A stretch of DNA of 64,000 nucleotides from Bursaphelenchus xylophilus (lineage: Eukaryota > Nematoda > Chromadorea > Rhabditida > Aphelenchoididae). Where the stretch lies: assembly GCA_904066235.2 (NCBI GenBank), contig CAJFCV020000006.1, forward strand, positions 3,100,001-3,164,000. The letters run 5' to 3'. Position numbers and translations under genes: made by a program. The notes beneath the pieces were generated by a model. It had not been told where the DNA came from and searched no databases. It worked only from the letters and a program-made list of their open reading frames with translations. Positions 21,487-32,439 of this stretch are shown here, piece by piece; the stretch's first letter is position 1; each line of letters starts with the position of its first letter.

Positions 21487-23129
21487 TTAATCTTTATTTT
21501 TTATGAAACAATACACACTGCCCTCAGCATAAGCACTGCTTTCCTTCGGTGTTTCCGGGGCTAACATTGTACTAACTGGCGTCGACAGTTCGGGCTGCTT
21601 TTTATGGCTGTCTGTTTCGGATGAGTTTTGAGTCTTTTCCAGGGATTTTTCTTTCTTGTAAGGCTTCATTCGACAGACGGCGGCGGCCCGATGATCATTC
21701 ACAAATTCAGTTGGATTTTCGGAGTTTGAATACGACGGCTCGTTTTCCGCTGAATATGATGTGGGCTGATCGTAATCATCATTGTCGTCCAAACTAAAAA
21801 GATTACTATTTACTTTCTTTACCATGAATCTACTTACATTCCATCCTTCTTTTTGGCTTTTCTCTTTCCCATTTTCTTCCAAAGATTCACCAAGATCATC
21901 ATAAAAATGGAAAATAGTATCCCAATAGCTCCAACATAAAACAGCAAAGCCGTTCCAATGAAAATGTAGAGTTCCGTGTTCATATTCTGAATAAAAATTA
22001 GACGGCATGGCGAGGGGGATCTATTGGAATCCGCGGTTTGATATCTGACTCCGACGGAAAACCTATTTTTAAATTTCTTGGCCACATCGTAGAACTTGTT
22101 GGTGAGATTTTTGTCATCAATAATTTGGAGGATGTCACGCTAAAAAAGTCTTCTGAAGTTGTTGCCAAATATCTCAAGCCTTACAATATCAAAGATCTGT
22201 GTGTAGCGGTAATCATCGCCGGAAGGAAAGCACATTCTGAACTCGTAATTTTCGGCATCGGCCGTCTCGTTGTCGTAGAAGCTGTGGAGCTAAAAATATC
22301 GGGTAATTCCTAAAAAAAATTGGACAAAAAGATATATAAAAATCGGAAAAATCTTTTGGTTCACCCTATCGATTTTTAATTCTGTCATCTTACCTTTCCG
22401 GAGCGCAAAATTTTCCCAGTGCATTGATCAATCATGTCTAGTGAATCTTGAAGTGGCGTGGCAAACCACTTTATGGGGTTTTTATCCTCTTCGGAGAGCG
22501 GCCGATACATAGGCCAAGTCCTCGCTGAGCCTTTGGCCCATGCCACAAAAGTGAGTCCATCCGAGAGGAACTTCTTTTTTGACGCCTAAAATCGTAATTG
22601 CAATAACAGGCTCACTACAAAAATAGCAAAATTTAAACTCTAAAGTTTGAAAAAACCGCTACAACCTACATCTTTAACGCTCACTGGCTTTACTTGAAAT
22701 TCTTCCGTTACAGGCCAGGGGATTTTGTAGTATCGACCCGAATCACCAACCTTCAACACCAGGAACGCATAGAAAACTCCGAGATCATGATACGACGAAA
22801 TGTGATGGGTCTCTCTATCGACATTGTAATCATCGGCGGTAGGCAGGCTTAACTTCTGCGCCTTCAGAAATTGAGGTTCTGAGGACGGGAATTTGACAAA
22901 AAAGTCATTGAAGATGACGTAATCAGCGTTACTGTTGGTTTCTGAAGGAAAGTAGGACTTTTTTCAAAAAAAATTAAAATTATTTATTTTTACAATTAGA
23001 AATAAAATTTAGTTTACCAATAATCGAAAAGTAGGCCCCACAATTGCTTGTACAATCAACATGATCGGCGAGAAATCTTGTTATAACATTCAACATGACT
23101 TTGAGGAAAACTGAAGTGATTTCGGTCAT
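21487..23129 (-). CDS. Predicted single-pass membrane protein, unknown family
   Basis: Six exons (23129-23018, 22941-22670, 22585-22394, 22289-22185, 22139-21838, 21793-21487) with closing phases, 429 residues. Not recognised. The start (MTEITSVFLKVMLNVITRFLA) is a possible signal peptide, followed by a Cys-containing DCTSNCGAYF segment and a roughly 270-residue ectodomain. A single hydrophobic helix (LYIFIGTALLFYVGAIGILF...) lies near residues 295-320, with a strongly basic stop-transfer KKMGKRKAKKK right after it, giving a type I topology. The cytoplasmic tail of about 110 residues is Ser/Glu/Lys-rich. In exon 4 I used the acceptor TTTTAG at 22290, because the alternative acceptor 20 nt upstream gives a frame ending in stops. 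The true first exon might be further upstream. Confidence 0.6.
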
Positions 23130-23437
23130 AATAAACCAGGAAAGCGACCGATTTCCAGCGGTAAAAATGGGAAATGCATATGAAATTATGGACAAATCAG
23201 TTTTTCAAGTTTAAAAATATGACATTGCACCCAAACTTTTTCAAAATCAGCAATTTATTAAAAAATTTTAACATCGTTAAAGTTTAAAAAATAAACTGAA
23301 AGTATTGCAGGTTCTAGAGCACACTGTGCTCATCGTATAAGAAAGAAGAAAATTTTAATAAAAGCAATGAGAACAAGATGACTTCAGCTATGTATAACAT
23401 AATATAAAGGCAATGAAATTGTGATCAGAAGGAAAAA
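23130..23437. other. AT-rich spacer
   Basis: About 300 bp, no gene seen. It contains whatever promoter serves the membrane protein gene (-) and possibly the small open frame (+). Confidence 0.4.
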
Positions 23438-23623
23438 ATGGCACAAAAAAATGCAAATTCTATGAAATTATGCGATAAAATCGTTAATCAAATCGAGTTG
23501 TACTCGTCAAGTGGTAAAGAATCTACTGCTGTAAATCTTCTGGGAATGCAATATGAGGCAACTTATGCCTTCGTGGACAAGATTTCAAGTAAAAACAAGA
23601 CTAAAAAATTAGGTGAAAAATAA
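23438..23623 (+). CDS. Small open frame, 61 residues, hypothetical
   Basis: Intronless frame starting MAQKNANSMKLCDKIV, Lys/Ser-rich and hydrophilic with no signal peptide, ending in TAA. The start lies in an A/G-rich context (GGAAAAAATGG). It is the only frame of reasonable composition in the gap and lies on the opposite strand to both neighbours, converging on the 3' end of the transporter gene. No family recognised; may be chance. Confidence 0.25.
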   Translation: MAQKNANSMKLCDKIVNQIELYSSSGKESTAVNLLGMQYEATYAFVDKISSKNKTKKLGEK

Positions 23624-23663
23624 AAAATTTGAACCTTTCGATGAAACAAATATTTTCCGAGAA

Positions 23664-26447
23664 TTACTCCTTGATAGGCACATCTCTCATCGATTTGCGA
23701 AGGTTGCTTCGCATGGAACTTCGAACTGACGCCCTATCAAACACTCGTTTGCCAAGAGAGACCGACCCGGCACGATGAAGGCCAACATAGCCCAGGACCG
23801 ACGCGACATCGGGATCTTTTTCGGCCATAAGATGCTCCTCTTCGTCGTCAAGACTTCCATCTGTCGATTCTTTGTCATCCGAGGAGGTGGGCATTTTCAA
23901 AGGAACCAGACGTTTGTAGAAGATAAGCCATAGGGAAACAGCCGTGGACAGGACAACAATCTCGGCGACCCACGCTGCTCGAGGGCCGAATGCAGTGTAG
24001 AGGGAGCTGAAATTATTTTATTGATTATTTCTTTAATTTTTCAAACCGAAAGTCACAGAATTTTTTTTGGCTGCACAGTGCCAGAAAGAAATTTTGGAAG
24101 CATTTTCGAGCCCAAGTGCTGGCGCAACAAAAATCATTGCGTCATGTCGCTGAGAAAGAGACTGCAGAAACCAAAGAGAGCGCAGAGCGTTCCTCTGCCA
24201 GAGAAAAGAAGCCCTGCGACAAAAAACTTCGCACAGTGCAAATGCTTGTCGCGAAAGTCCGAGAGACTGAAGACAATAAAGAGAGTGCAGAGAAATGCGC
24301 GGGTGAGAAAAGAGAAAAGAAGTCGCGACAAAGACTGCACTGCGCGAAATCAACAGAAACTTGCGACAACTCTTTACGGTGCAGGTTTTCCGCCGAATGG
24401 AAAGGATTGGGAAATCGAGGAGGACGCAGAGAAAGACAAGTGTTGCGACAGACCTTGCACAGTGCAAAAAAAAACAATTTTTTGGGAACGATTGCCTAGA
24501 AAAATCCGCACGGTGCAACGAAACTTGGACCAAAAATTGCGAATTGCTCCACAAATTTATAATTTTTTGAAAAAGACCTTGCCAGAAAACATTGTTCTCA
24601 TTACCTGATCAGAACTGGTCCACTGAAACGAGCGGCTCCTTCGGTCATTTCCAAAAATCCCTGGTGCGCAGCCTGCCTTCTTGGCCCAAGAACTTTGGAG
24701 AACAAAGTTTCCAATGTAATGTTGATCACACAATAGGACACCCCAACAATTAGAACAAAGGAGATGTTATACACCCAAACATTGACGGGTTTCGTGTACG
24801 TGCACCAAGAAAGTCGGTCCAAATTACAGCCTACTGGCTCTGGAGCGGATTGGTTGAGATGCCTGTCCATATCTGAAAAAAATAGTAAGCATAATCAACT
24901 TAACTTAAACGTAAGCGAGAGACAAAGATAAGTCAAATTACCTTTATTGGTGTAAGTCGTTAGTTCCCCGGGCAAAAACGGCCAAGAAAATGTAATCAAG
25001 TGTAAGACAATCAGCGCAGCAAATCCACAAAGACAATGGAACCGAAGCCTCAACCTAAAATTAAAAAAAACGATCCTCTAATAATCTGGAAAGGACATTA
25101 AAAAATACAAATTAAACTCACCATCGATCCAGCTTTGCAAAAACAAAAAGCGCATAAGCCAAAAATTCGACCACACTCATGAATGAATATGAGATTGCAA
25201 CATAAGTAACCGCTTCTTTCTTCGTCCAGGCGAAAATAGTCATCGCATACGCAGTTCCAATGGTCTCCAGGGCGGTGAAGGTAAAGGTTTGAGTGAATCT
25301 TCCCAGATGGCAGAGAACCAACGCCAGCTTGTCGAACGGTGGAATCTTGAACTCTTTGGCCGCCCTCCTCTGTTCTTTTTCCTCTTTGTCACCTTCTTTA
25401 TCCTGAAAAAACATTCATTCAAAATTAAAACCAAAATTCTTTAAGGCGATAAAGTAAAAACCCACTTTAACAGCATGAGAAGTCGACGTCGCCAACCCAG
25501 CGTATGTCTCCTCAAACAGGAAGGTCATAATGAACAAAGCTGTGCTGTTCAGAAACATGGCGGCCAACGGAGGTGTTGTGTACATGTTGATTTGAAGAAT
25601 GTCGAATAACTTGAATCCAGGGAAGCCAAGAGGCACGAAGATCAATTGAAGACCTGGGAATAGCCGGAACACTCATTAATCTACATACCTGGCCCAACAG
25701 TCAAACCAAAGGCGACTCCTCCGGTAAAAATTGCCATAGCTCGAGATCGATCGGCAGCGACGCTTGCCGTTGCGGCATATGCTTTCAAAAGCCCACTATG
25801 ACCTGCAAAATATTTTTTAGTAAATCTACAACATATTAAGTCATTCAACAAAAATTCTTTGCAGTCACCCATTCCAATGTATGATGAGTAATACAAAATT
25901 TAAAAACTTACAACAAGCGGCTCCGACAAAGAATCTGGCAAACATGACCGCAAATTTCCGTCCAAATGGCAATAGTTGCGCAAAGAAATATAAAAGATTT
26001 CCACTCAGTTGAAGACAAATGCAAAATCTGACAGGAGTTCGGATATTCTTGACTCGATTGCTCCACAATCCAATCAACGGAGCGGCGATTATCAAACCAG
26101 CAGAATATACCGCCACTACATAGCCGTAGAACTCTTCGGTTACTGTGTGGTCCAGCTGAAAGTATAAAAATTTATATTACATATGGCCATGATACAACTA
26201 GTCATAGAAAAAATAAATCAGGTAAACCAAATGAAATAAATCCACAATGCCGTGCTAAATCACTTACCAGCTGTAGATACGGCCACATTGAACTAAAATA
26301 AAGAGAAAATTGAATAGCTGTGCAGAGCGCTAGAACTCCGATAAAGTAGATCGATTTCCAAGGAGTTTTTGGAGTGTCATCGGCGATTATAGCGTCCTTT
26401 GAGGCCGCATCCTCATTGACAATATATACCTGGGACTTGGCCGGCAT
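23664..26447 (-). CDS. MFSD8/CLN7-like lysosomal MFS transporter (paralog A)
   Basis: Eight exons (26447-26268, 26155-25912, 25802-25689, 25653-25466, 25402-25122, 25054-24942, 24872-24605, 24006-23664), 576 residues, phases exact. Major facilitator fold. TM1 contains W.SIYFIGVLALCTAIQFSLYFSSMWPYLQ and the second region GYVVAVYSAGLIIAAPLIGLWSNR. The most specific marker is LQINMYTTP in the middle, characteristic of MFSD8/CLN7. The GC-x-SWC pair before TM9 (PVGCNLDRLSWC) is also shared with paralog B. Human MFSD8 is a lysosomal membrane chloride-conducting protein mutated in Batten disease; the same location is expected. The C-terminal 75 residues are hydrophilic, with an acidic DDEEEHL stretch. 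A TTTTCAG acceptor at 26525 (78 nt upstream of the ATG) may be a leader or UTR splice site. The 598 bp intron (24007-24604) is an unusual repeat. Confidence 0.8.
24020..24600. repeat. Degenerate tandem repeat filling a transporter intron
   Basis: The intron has roughly 110 bp imperfect units, each with a GCGACA motif followed by a GCACAGTGCAAA-type motif (for example near 24217-24242, 24328-24375, 24443-24470). Because stops are rare, frames are open on both strands (195 codons +, 173 codons -), but they are repetitive and strongly charged and lie wholly inside an intron. The same palindromic core TTGCACAGTGCAA occurs in the CTAGTC family of MITEs. Confidence 0.55.
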
Positions 26448-26524
26448 TTTCTCGTTTTCCGTGTCCAGCTTGAGATCAGGCCGGTCCAAAACCTGGCGTC
26501 TTGGACGAATCCAACAAAAACAGG

Positions 26525-28362
26525 CTGAAAATTTATATCCAGTTTAGAGAAGATTTCTTCAAAACAGAGAAAAAACAACGCGATCTTGGACAATACGAAA
26601 AACAAAGAGATTTCTTTTTCAGGACCCGACAATTTAGAGCTCTAAATTGTCATGTCCTAGAGCTGAGCCCTGCTGTATTTTTTAAACCCTTGATCGGAAT
26701 GCCAAAATCGGTTGGCATTGCTAAATTAGCGGTCGATTTTATCAACATAAGCAATAAATAGACTACAAAAAGAGATCAACAAACGTTAAAGAAAAAACCA
26801 GCTGCAGTTACGACATTTTGGAATGTCTTTGGCGAATTTAAACTTCAATCGTATTACGAAAGCAAAGTGAAGATGTTATGACGGATGATTTGAGAAAACC
26901 CGCTGAAACGCGCGCTGCGGCGATGATTCGTCAGCAAAACCCCAAAGTAAAAAATATCGGGCGGGCCCGCATGACAAAACAAAAGGAAAACTCGAATTTA
27001 TGATGTTTTGCCTGTAACAGAACTGATTATTTTTCATACGGTAAGTTCCGAATACAAAATTATTGTTATGGTCTGAAACAAAGGCCAATAGTTCAAACAA
27101 GTCGACTTCAAAGATGCATAGTGTTTGCGCAAACAAGAACAGATCCAATAGTAATCTTTTTTGGTCCCAATGCGCGAAGTAAGCCGATTTAAAAGTGCTA
27201 ATTCCGCCGCAAAACAATTGATTGATTGTTCGTTTTGTGTAATGCATGACCCGTACGATGGGGGAACCCCCAAATTGCTAAAGGTTCAAAGTGGGTGAAC
27301 AATCATAATAAGCTCAGCTTTCAAAGATTTTCGAACGCCATGTTATTAAAAAAACAGAAAAAGGTGATAAATCAAAGATCGCTGTGTAAAGTAATCGTAA
27401 AGATCAACTAAACCAGCTAGGCTACAGGAACTGAGTTGACCAAGAATTCCGCAAAGCTTAGTGATGAATCTACGACGATTAAATTATCCGCAGCCCTTAA
27501 ATTTGTCCCTCCAACATCTACCGGAAAACAGCGGGGATCAAATATTCAAATACGACCGGCAGCACCCCCTCCCACTCCCGTTCCAATTATCAGCATCTCC
27601 TAATTCGGCCAATTTTATAGGGCGCGCTCCTACGCACTCAATGTGTCCATCTTTGGAGTCAAATATCGGAAACGAAACTATTTTCAATATGTTTCTTATA
27701 ACGACAAGAAGACTTCGGAGGCCGCAGAAAAATGTTGTCGCAGAAAAATTGGGCGGTAAATTGTGGGCAATTTAAGTGGCTGAGACAAGAATAATTCGGG
27801 TGTACTGTAATTTTTGGTCTGGAAGTTTTGTGAAAAATAAAAATGGATGGACGAAAATAAAGGATAAATTGCAATCAAAGATCAACAAAAATATAGTGGA
27901 TATCTTTTTTTCGATCTTCTTTGCTTAGTTTTTGGTTTTGAAAAAGACGATTTGATCACCCGATCGTAGCTTTTCTTTGACCCAAAGTTCAGTTCAACCC
28001 CAGCTTTCTTTTCCTTACCTGTCAAGCGTGACCCTTACAGTAACTTCTTTCGTTTGAATCCAAGCCGACGGATCGAAAAGTAACAGCCGCTGTACTTTGC
28101 ACTTTATTTATTTGTTACATAAATCCAGGCGCAACGACACTCAGATCTTACGCAATACGTGTGATGATCAGGAATCAGCTTGGTATAATATTTACACCTT
28201 CAAGCAATAAACAGCTCCAGAAGGCACGATAAATAAAGCAAAGTCACGCTGAAGAGGGCGAGTTTTTATGCACTTCCCGTGAAGGGTAGTTTGACCGCTA
28301 ACGAAGAAGTAAGGACAATCTTAACATGATCTGAGACCATTTTGTCGTACTCGCCGCTTATA
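26525..28362. other. Intergenic, no convincing gene
   Basis: 1.8 kb between the CLN7-like start and the next MITE. Open frames up to 123 codons exist but show no family motif, no splice pattern and odd composition. Nothing else seen. Confidence 0.4.
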
Positions 28363-28533
28363 CTAGTCCGTTCGCAAGGCCGCTGGAGTGGTTTTTGGCG
28401 TTTGCACTCTGCGAAAAAGGTCAGGGTGCGGGCGACAACCCAAAACAACCTATTGCACAGTGCAAGGTGAGCTTCTGTTTTCACACAGTGCGTGACGACA
28501 GAATCACTTTAGCGGCATTGCAAGTGGACTGGT
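28363..28533. mobile_element. CTAGTC-type MITE, copy 1
   Basis: Imperfect palindrome of about 170 bp starting CTAGTCCGTTCGCAAGGCCG after TA (28361-28362). The centre contains TTGCACAGTGCAA. The right end is diverged. Confidence 0.6.
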
Positions 28534-29305
28534 TATGTACCAGGCAAAGGCTTTTCGGTTTTTTCCTAATAAATTTTAACCAACGCTGGCAAAATAAAAC
28601 ATAGTTGGAATTGTTTCAAATGCAAAATCTTCCAATTCACATGAACTAATAAAAAGGGTTGCAGAACACCCTCAAATCGACCCAAGAAACAAACCATAAA
28701 AATCGGGATTGACTTTCAAATGAGCAATGGCCAGAAGTCATCTGCCCCACCGAACGCTGTAATCATCATCTCAACGCATTTCCCACGAAAATTTCATAAA
28801 AACTACATGAAATTTTTAAATTATGCGCACTTTTATAATCAAAAAATTCGGAGACATACAGTTTGATCTTTAAAAATTATTGGGAAAGCTTCGTGGTCTT
28901 ATTACAGCGAGCATTTCAAGAGAAACGCAAGTCGCTCATCTGGAGCAGCTCGCTTTTTATGGGAAATACCCATGGAAATTCCCCACAAAGAATTCTAGCG
29001 TCCATCGTGGTGTTTATTCCGCCTCGTGGACGGCATAGCTGCGCGGGAACTTTCCACAACAACGGAAAAGTCGCACTATTCAGTGATAGCTCAGTTTCTT
29101 CTCATCATCGGAATAGAGCGGCTGGGTTGGTTAGGAGCTTTGATTATTGGGTTCATGATACAGAAGATTGCAGCGGTTCTGCTTGCTGTATAAAGCAAAC
29201 CGCTGTCGTCTGGGGAATGTTATCAGTTTTGGGTATTCAGAGATTCGAAGGGTTTAGGTAAGTTAGTTTGTTTTTAAAGTTAGTTGATAGTTTTCTGAAT
29301 GGGTA
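28534..29305. other. Intergenic, no convincing gene
   Basis: Contains a 132-codon open frame (28863-29261, +) with no recognisable motif and no splice support; I do not call it. Confidence 0.4.
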
Positions 29306-29484
29306 CTAGTCTGTCCGCAAAGTCGCCGGAGTGATTTTTTGAGGCATACATTGTGCGGAAACAGAAGTGTGCAAGTTGCTGCTTAAAGGCTTTTTCTGGC
29401 TGTCGCTCAGACCGCAACTTTTTCTGCACAATCTGCACAGTGCAAACGCCAAAAATGACTCCAGCGACTTTACGAACGGACTAG
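29306..29484. mobile_element. CTAGTC-type MITE, copy 2
   Basis: 179 bp palindrome, TA at both ends (29304-29305 and 29485-29486). Ends CTAGTCTGTCCGCAAAGTCG and ...CGACTTTACGAACGGACTAG. The centre has CTGCACAGTGCAAA. Confidence 0.8.
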
Positions 29485-29640
29485 TAAAAAGTCCATAAAG
29501 CTTGATGCCTAATACCTTCTATGGGAGCATGATAAAAAATGTTTCCTTTAGAAAGAAGGCTCCTTGTCGAAAGCTGGAGAAGTAAATGTCTTTGGTTCAG
29601 GAAAACTATGACTCTTTTGTGTCCCTACGAAACATTTATG

Positions 29641-29827
29641 TTAGTCTTTCCGGAGAGTCGCCGGACTAATTTTTGATAGTGTGCGAAAAAACTTAGGTTG
29701 CGAGCGACAGCAGAAAAAAGCCTATTGCATGGTGCAAAAAGGAAGAAATTGCACAGTGCAAAGCTAACTTTTTTTTTCTAACTGTTCAAGTTGCCGATTT
29801 CGGTCCGGAGACTTCCGGAAGGGCTAG
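29641..29827. mobile_element. CTAGTC-type MITE, copy 3
   Basis: About 187 bp, starting TTAGTCTTTCCGGAGAGTCG and ending ...GGAAGGGCTAG with TA after it. It shows the same GAGTCGCCGGA arm block and the TTGCACAGTGCAAA core. Confidence 0.7.
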
Positions 29828-30411
29828 TACGTCAAGGCGAACACACCCAACATTTTTGTCGGCTTGGTCCGGAGTGGCATTTCTGCTTCTTTTTCAATTT
29901 TAGAGCCTTGTCGTTCGAGGGTTTCAAACGAATCCGTCGCGTAGCAAATATAGCTGTTCTTTGGAATGTATATATCTTTCTAATCAATAAATTTTCTTGG
30001 TAGAAAAGCTGATACGTAAACGTTCTTCTTCTCATTAAATTCTCAGACAACATGAGCGTCAATTAATCATGCCGCCATCACGATAGGATTTTTTGAGTTA
30101 TTTCACTTTTTACTTGTCATATTTTCACGTGTTACTTGCAATCTGCAAACGGTTTTACTTTGTTTACTCCAATCTTACAAAAAATTTTCTCCCCATCATA
30201 CTGTAAAGTAACCGTCACGGCTTACCATTTTTGATGTGTATATCACTCCATCATACAACCACATGCCAAAGTTTGTCAGTTTAAGAAAAAAGGAATTCGT
30301 TTCTCACCGCTTAATATTCGTTCATTTTACTTTCAAATTATTACAGCGCCCCGCTTTCCGCGAAAGTTATATTATATACAAGGGGAAAACAAATGTGATG
30401 GATGGCAGTCT
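29828..30411. other. Spacer, no gene seen
   Basis: About 580 bp between the MITE and the stop of the second CLN7-like gene. Short frames only. Confidence 0.45.
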
Positions 30412-32431
30412 TCAGATTTTCTGAGTCGTCGGCGTGAGTTCCTGGTCGTCCACAGGATGGGTCTGATGTTTGGGGAAGGCCATGGGCACCATTCGGTGAT
30501 AAAATACGGCAAAAATGACCAAATTAAAAGTGAGCATGCAGAGCTGCAGCATCCATGCGAACCGTGGGCCAAAGCTTTCGTATATGCCACTGAAATGAAA
30601 AATTGATGGTTTATCAGAGGGATGATTACACAAACTTATGATCAAAACTTACGTAATGGCAAGAGGGCCCAACATTCTTGCATTATTCCGCGTCATGTGG
30701 AAGAAGCCCATCTGGGTGCCTTGTTTTTTGGGCCCAAGGACATCCGAGAACAGTGTGCTTAAAGTTGTGTTCAAAATTCCGAACGAAAGGCCAATCACAA
30801 CACTCAGCGCGGTGATGTAGACCCAGGGGTTGACCGGCTTCACCGATTCACACCATGAATATGTGTCCGTATTACAGCCAATGGGCTCGGAGCCATTGAA
30901 ATTTCGGAAAGCGATAAGGTCCGAATTGTCGAATTTTTTCATTTCACCAGGAAGGAATGACCAGGAGAAGGTGGTCACGTAGAAGATGAAGAATCCGATC
31001 AATCCGAAAACGCACTTCATTCTGGTCGAGCCGCTGAAAAGGTTAGTCATTAATTTTTTCAACGATGCAATGTTCGTATTTTACCCTCATAACTTACTAT
31101 TTTTCCAGCTTTCCGAACACATAAACTCCATAGAAGCCGAGTTCAACAATTGACAGCAAAGTGAAGCAGATGGAGTAGTATTGGATGGCATTCTCCTCAC
31201 TGTATCCCATAACAGTCATTACAAAGTTGGTTCCAAGTCTGCAATAGTCAACTGTAAAAAAATATTCTCAAAGATATTTGGGTTAGTTCGAAGTCAACTT
31301 ACGTTTCAACATGGCTGAATGTGAAATAATGGACGAATCCGGTAGCGTGACAGACAAATATGGCAATCCAATCGATCTTCAGCTTCTTGGCTGGGGTGTC
31401 GGTGAGTTTCTGAAATTAAATGTAAGAGTAATTATAACTATGAACATTAAAGAATTGGCAGTTGTATTAGCCTTATAACATACAGCTAAATTACTTACCT
31501 CTCTAGGTTGACTATTCAAACCGGCATACACTTCTTCAAACACAAACGACACACAGATTAATGCGATCAAGTTGAAGAAAATGGCAGCCACTGCCGGAGC
31601 CGTATACATGTTGATTGAGAAGCCGGTATTGAAGAGTTCGATGCCATGTTTACCAAGCGGAGTGAAGAACAGTTGAGTGCCCGGGCCAATGCTAATACCC
31701 AATGCAACTCCTCCAGTTACAAGTGAGATTGTTCTTGACTTGTGGCGTGGAAGACTGGCAGTAGAGGCGTATGTGTCGAGAAGCACAAGATTCACTGAAA
31801 ATTGTAAGGTTACTTTTTGTTTAAACCTTTTTTATATTTAGTACACGTTGAGACACATACCCGATCCAATGCCCAAGATGAATCTGGATAGAACCACCAC
31901 GTAGATGGCGTAGGCTGAAGGCGCTTCTTGCGCAAGGAAATAGACAACATTTCCAGTCACTTGGCAGAGAATGCAAACCGTGACTGGTGGTCGAATAGTG
32001 CCAATCTTGTTGGCCGACCATCCAATCAAGGGCGCCGAAAGAATTTGGCCAAACGAGTACATAGACATTACGAATCCAAGAAAAATGTCAGTCACTTCAG
32101 AATTTAACTAAAAATAAGAGTGAGTTATTCATCATGCCTCTTAAAAATTCAACAAAACCTGATTGAATGCATGTTAATATAATCTATGCAGTAATTGACT
32201 TACAGATCGTAGATATGGCCAGATGGAACTGTAGTAAAGACCTCCTTGAATGGCGGTGCAGACGGCCATAACAGTCACCACCGAGATCGATCTCCATGGT
32301 GTGTTTTCGGCCGTCTTTGTCTTGAGAATCTTCACTTCCGCAGTCCTATAAACACTCAGAGTTTCGTTACAACCGCAAGCTCTTACATCTCGATGAACTG
32401 GTCGTCAAATATGGAAATACTCTTCGAAGTC
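30412..32431 (-). CDS. MFSD8/CLN7-like MFS transporter (paralog B), 5' end unresolved
   Basis: Eight exons fit with closing phases: 32431-32387, 32345-32204, 32107-31861, 31794-31499, 31409-31303, 31238-31098, 31033-30653, 30589-30412 (about 512 residues). The first listed exon begins in phase 1 after TTTAG and has no usable ATG, so at least one short upstream exon is missing from the model. Paralog A's markers recur: TPWRSIS...QGGLYYSSIWPYL, APLIGWSANK, SINMYTAP (the LQINMYTTP position), GEEP-like luminal GCNTDTYSWC, and LGPKKQGTQMGFF. Compared with A, exons 3 and 4 of A are fused into one here and the hydrophilic C-terminus is short. Likely lysosomal or late endosomal; the transported ion is inferred from the family. 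Same-strand neighbour of paralog A, so a local duplication separated by about 4 kb of MITE-containing DNA. Confidence 0.75.
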
Positions 32432-32439
32432 CTAAAGAG

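Noticed and set aside
22290..22309. Upstream acceptor for exon 4 of the membrane protein
   Set aside because: Using it shifts the frame into a low-complexity Thr/Arg run ending in a stop; the downstream acceptor gives a sensible ectodomain.
24021..24608. 195-codon plus and 173-codon minus frames
   Set aside because: Entirely within an intron whose flanking exons join in phase; the sequence is a degenerate tandem repeat.
26876..27247. 123-codon minus-strand frame
   Set aside because: No recognisable domain and no upstream or downstream exon support.
28863..29261. 132-codon plus-strand frame
   Set aside because: No motif, no splice support, amino-acid composition unlike the neighbours; likely chance.
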